DNA from: Rhodococcus jostii RHA1
Lineage (GTDB): Bacteria; Actinomycetota; Actinomycetes; Mycobacteriales; Mycobacteriaceae
Reading direction: 5' to 3'
DNA length: 64,000 bases
Assembly: GCF_000014565.1 (NCBI RefSeq)
Contig: NC_008268.1
Location: 3,658,001-3,722,000, forward strand
The number at the start of each line of letters is the position of its first letter. The stretch's first letter is position 1. Of this stretch, positions 61,847 to 64,000 are shown piece by piece. The position numbers were made by a program, and so were the translations under genes. The notes under the pieces were generated by a model. The model saw only the letters and a program-made list of their open reading frames with translations. It ran no database searches and was not told where the DNA came from.

Positions 61847-62452
61847 ATGATGACCCGATTGCAAATCGCGGCAGCGGTGGTCGTGGGCTATTGGCTGGGC
61901 CGAGGGCACCGGAAGAAACTGGGACTGCTGCTCGCGGCGGCGGGTGCCGGCCGCCTCGCCGGCGGACCCCAGGAGATGGTGGACCGGGCCTCGAAACTGC
62001 TGCAAACCTCGCCCGAGTTCGCCGAGCTCAGTGAATCGGTGCGTGGCCAACTCCTCGACGCCGTGAAGGTGGCGGCCATGACCGCCGCCACCGCCCGAGT
62101 CGACGCACTCGACAATCGGCTGCTCTCCGGCAGCGATGCGGTCCTGGAGACCGCCGAAGACCTGGTCGAGGACACCGCGGACATGGCCGGAGACGTCACC
62201 GACGACACCGTGGACACGGTGGACGAAGCCGCCGACGACACCGTGGACACGGTGGACGAAGCCGCCGACGACACGGTGGGCATGGTGGGCGCGCTGGGAC
62301 GCAGGAAACGACCGAAGAAGGCACCGCCGCCGGACGACGTCGACGACGAGACGGCAGAGGAGGCCGCGGAACGACCGGCGCGGCGACCGCCCCGCAAGCG
62401 GAGCACCCCGGCGAAAACCTCCGGTAGTCGAAGGCGAGGAGCACAGCGATGA
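61847..62452 (+). CDS. Acidic repeat-containing protein upstream of gvpA/J-like gene
   Basis: A 201-residue protein I do not recognise. An N-terminal hydrophobic stretch ([14 protein letters not shown], then [15 protein letters not shown]) may touch membrane. A helical middle follows (residues 40-100), then an acidic section with two exact copies of [11 protein letters not shown], and a basic, Pro/Lys/Arg-rich tail. Start ATG 61847 has AAGGGA 7 bases upstream; ATG 61850 is possible. Its TGA overlaps the GvpA/J start by 4 bp, so the two are translationally coupled and probably act together. Some actinobacterial gas-vesicle loci have similar low-complexity accessory proteins, but this identification is weak. 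Confidence 0.6.
   Translation: MMTRLQIAAAVVVGYWLGRGHRKKLGLLLAAAGAGRLAGGPQEMVDRASKLLQTSPEFAELSESVRGQLLDAVKVAAMTAATARVDALDNRLLSGSDAVLETAEDLVEDTADMAGDVTDDTVDTVDEAADDTVDTVDEAADDTVGMVGALGRRKRPKKAPPPDDVDDETAEEAAERPARRPPRKRSTPAKTSGSRRRGAQR
62201..62289. repeat. Perfect 33-bp tandem duplication inside the acidic protein gene
   Basis: Bases 62201-62233 are repeated exactly at 62234-62266, and a degenerate third unit starts at 62267 (GACGACACGGTGG). Each unit encodes [11 protein letters not shown]. The exact identity, including synonymous positions, points to a recent duplication. Confidence 0.9.
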
Positions 62453-62817
62453 CCACAGCAGGTGGCGGCCCGAGTTCCAGCGGCCTCGCCGATGTCATCG
62501 ACACCATCTTGGACAAGGGCCTCGTCACCGACGCCTACGTGCGGGTCTCGCTGGTCGGTATCGAACTGCTCACCATCGACGCCCGCGTCGTTGTCGCCAG
62601 TGTGGATACCTACCTGCGCTTCGCCGAGGCGGTGAACCGATTGGAGATCGGCAGCGAACCGAAGGGCCTGACCGACCTCGTGTCCGAGGTGAAGGGCAGC
62701 GGCAGCACGAAGTCCAAGACCAAGGGCGCGCTCGAGGCCGTGGGGGAGACGCCCGGGGAGCTGCTCGGCGGTTCGGAAGCCGAACGCGAACCCGAGCCGC
62801 GCCGAAGGCGAACGTGA
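62449..62817 (+). CDS. Gas-vesicle structural protein family (GvpA/GvpJ-like), orphan
   Basis: A 122-residue protein. Residues ~12-66 are the GvpA/GvpJ core: [52 protein letters not shown] charged C-terminal tail of ~55 residues (Ser/Lys then Glu/Arg-rich) follows, longer than in GvpA (about 70-75 residues) and more like GvpJ/GvpS. No other gvp gene (gvpF/L, gvpG, gvpK, gvpN) lies in the sequence on either side within the window. Gas-vesicle formation from this locus alone is therefore not expected. Start ATG 62449 overlaps the upstream acidic gene. Confidence 0.88.
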   Translation: MTTAGGGPSSSGLADVIDTILDKGLVTDAYVRVSLVGIELLTIDARVVVASVDTYLRFAEAVNRLEIGSEPKGLTDLVSEVKGSGSTKSKTKGALEAVGETPGELLGGSEAEREPEPRRRRT

Positions 62818-62910
62818 TCCGACGACGCCGACGTGGCCGCGCCGGCGCTCAGGCCGATTACATATTGCTGTTCCCGATAGGAGACGCCCACAGCCGGGTA
62901 CGTTCGTGGC

Positions 62911-63333
62911 ATGGGTGACGAGGCAATCGACCCCGAAGTGGCTTATGAAGCCCTGTCCGCCGGCGCGCGCCTCGCTCTGCTGCGAAACCCCGAAGGCATC
63001 ATGCCGCCGCAGTTCATCGGGCAGGTGATGGCCGTATGCGGGGACGCGTCCGTCGCGGGGATCAGTGGTGGAGCTGATTCGGTACCGCAGATGGCGGTTC
63101 TCCAAGGGCCACTCTCCGAGTACCTCTCCCAGTGCAGGTATGTACTCGATGCGTGGTGGAACTCCCTGACGCCGCGACTCCGGGCGGTCATCAGGTGTCG
63201 CGAAGCCGTACCCGAATCGCTGACACTGCAATTACCCCAACACACGCCCTGGACCGCGGTGTCCACGCCGTGTTCTCACCTGTTGGTGCGGGACTATCTC
63301 GAATTGCAGGCAACGGGACTCGAACTGATGTAA
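62911..63333 (+). CDS. Hypothetical protein
   Basis: A 140-residue soluble protein I do not recognise. It begins IDPEVAYEALSAGARLALLRNPEGIMPPQFIGQV and contains a Trp pair in VLDAWWNSLTPRLRAVI. No signal peptide or membrane helix. No ribosome site before ATG 62911; TACGTTC about 10 bases upstream could be a -10 box of a leaderless transcript (weak). Convergent with the DUF899 gene, 9 bp apart. Confidence 0.5.
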   Translation: MGDEAIDPEVAYEALSAGARLALLRNPEGIMPPQFIGQVMAVCGDASVAGISGGADSVPQMAVLQGPLSEYLSQCRYVLDAWWNSLTPRLRAVIRCREAVPESLTLQLPQHTPWTAVSTPCSHLLVRDYLELQATGLELM

Positions 63334-63342
63334 CGCCGGCGG

Positions 63343-64000
63343 TCAGTCGGGGATCTTCTTTCCGGAAATCTCGCCTGGTTCGTATTCGTCGTGGCGGCGC
63401 AGCCAACTCATGAAGGGGTCGTCGCCGCGGCGGGGTTCTGGTTCCCAGTCCTCCTGACGGCCGCGGGCAGTGAGGTCGAGCCAGTGATAGGTGCCGAGGA
63501 GGATCTCGGTGGAGCGCGCATAACCGGAGTAGGTGTGGAAGATGCGCTCACCCTGGCGGAGAAAAGCACTGACGCCGTGCTCTTCGCCGCACCAGCCTTC
63601 CCATGCGGGGTCCAACCGCACGAGCTCGGCCTCGTCCTTGTAGTTGTATTCGACCGGGGCGACCGACGCGTCGAGGGTGACGTGGTAGTCGTAGTTGAAG
63701 TCGCTGCCGTGCGAGGAATACCACGGAAACATCCAGCCCATGCGCCGGCGGTACTGCTCGAGTTTGGGCAGCGGTGCACGCGACACAGCCGCGAACGAGG
63801 TGTCCCGGGCGTACAGGTGCCGGAGGTCGCCGACGTTGTCCATCGTGAACGAGCAGGAGGGGCATCCCTCGTCGGCGTCGGGTTCGAACATGAAGTGGTA
63901 GATCAGGAGTTGGCTGCGGCCGTCGAACAGGTCGGCCAATCCGGTCCTGCCGTCGGGGCCGTCGAAAACGTAGTTCTCGGTGATCTCGACCATCGGCAGC
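63343..64000 (-). CDS. DUF899 thioredoxin-like protein (5' end beyond window)
   Basis: About 218 codons are visible; family members are ~240-260 residues and usually start ~35-40 residues before the MVEITENYVFDGPDGRTGLADLFDG seen here. The frame stays open (preceding codons read LP) to the window edge, so the gene is taken as partial. Core features: QLLIYHFMFEPDADEGCPSCSFTMDNV with the CxxC-type pair, the PLPKLEQYRRRMGWMFPWYSS stretch and a C-terminal HDEY region. The function of DUF899 proteins is not established; the fold is thioredoxin/AhpC-like. Confidence 0.85.
   Translation of the reverse strand, partial: LPMVEITENYVFDGPDGRTGLADLFDGRSQLLIYHFMFEPDADEGCPSCSFTMDNVGDLRHLYARDTSFAAVSRAPLPKLEQYRRRMGWMFPWYSSHGSDFNYDYHVTLDASVAPVEYNYKDEAELVRLDPAWEGWCGEEHGVSAFLRQGERIFHTYSGYARSTEILLGTYHWLDLTARGRQEDWEPEPRRGDDPFMSWLRRHDEYEPGEISGKKIPD

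Overview
The window is high-GC actinobacterial DNA. Its gene content fits a large-genome Rhodococcus (opacus/jostii type): DUF3556 membrane protein, PucR regulators, LutABC, a mycothiol-type DinB enzyme, an ECF41 sigma factor, a class F sortase and gas-vesicle relatives. This assignment is inference from gene content; no rRNA or tRNA gene is visible.

Layout. 1-9.4 kb: lipid and acyl-CoA genes (ligase tail, DUF3556 protein, phytoene-dehydrogenase-like oxidoreductase, PucR regulator), a broken EamA exporter, then a TetR / acyl-CoA ligase / AidB-like dehydrogenase operon with two perfect TetR-type operators. 9.4-12 kb: an amino-acid ABC importer whose binding protein and permease are fused. 12-20.7 kb: a coupled operon of MFS transporter, DUF1445 protein, PxpA, PxpB, PxpC and a short NAD-glutamate dehydrogenase, with a divergent GntR regulator. 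It reads as a route from 5-oxoproline or D-glutamate through L-glutamate to 2-oxoglutarate. 20.7-24.3 kb: lutABC lactate oxidation with a divergent FadR-type regulator and two operators. 24.3-28.4 kb: alpha/beta hydrolase, PHP phosphoesterase, PhoX-like Tat lipoprotein. 28.4-45.5 kb: a long, mostly minus-strand catabolic region (XdhC, PucR, nucleobase permease, molybdenum hydroxylase CoxM/S/L-type with CoxG, HyuA/HyuB, NmrA-like protein) plus a divergent CoA-transferase and an amidase. It probably degrades an N-heterocycle or cyclic amide.

45.5-49.3 kb: MFS transporter, membrane protein and an archaeal/eukaryote-type prolyl-tRNA synthetase. 49.4-55.3 kb looks like an accessory island. It holds a class F sortase coupled to a DUF3494 ice-binding-like, collagen-like wall protein, an AT-rich stretch with three 35-bp-period direct repeats, an RHH protein, an orphan gene, and an HTH/PIN toxin-antitoxin pair with an oversized toxin. 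55.5-64 kb: DinB-type enzyme and methyltransferase with overlapping divergent start codons, a TetR/DUF2867 pair, an ECF41 sigma factor with its carboxymuconolactone-decarboxylase-like partner, a HEAT-repeat protein and MerR-HEAT regulator, an acidic repeat protein with an orphan GvpA/J protein, and a DUF899 gene cut by the window end.

A recurring feature is a palindromic intergenic element (five copies of one family, two of another) sitting at 3' ends of genes, nearly always between convergent genes. It often supplies the final codons or stop codon of the neighbouring gene.
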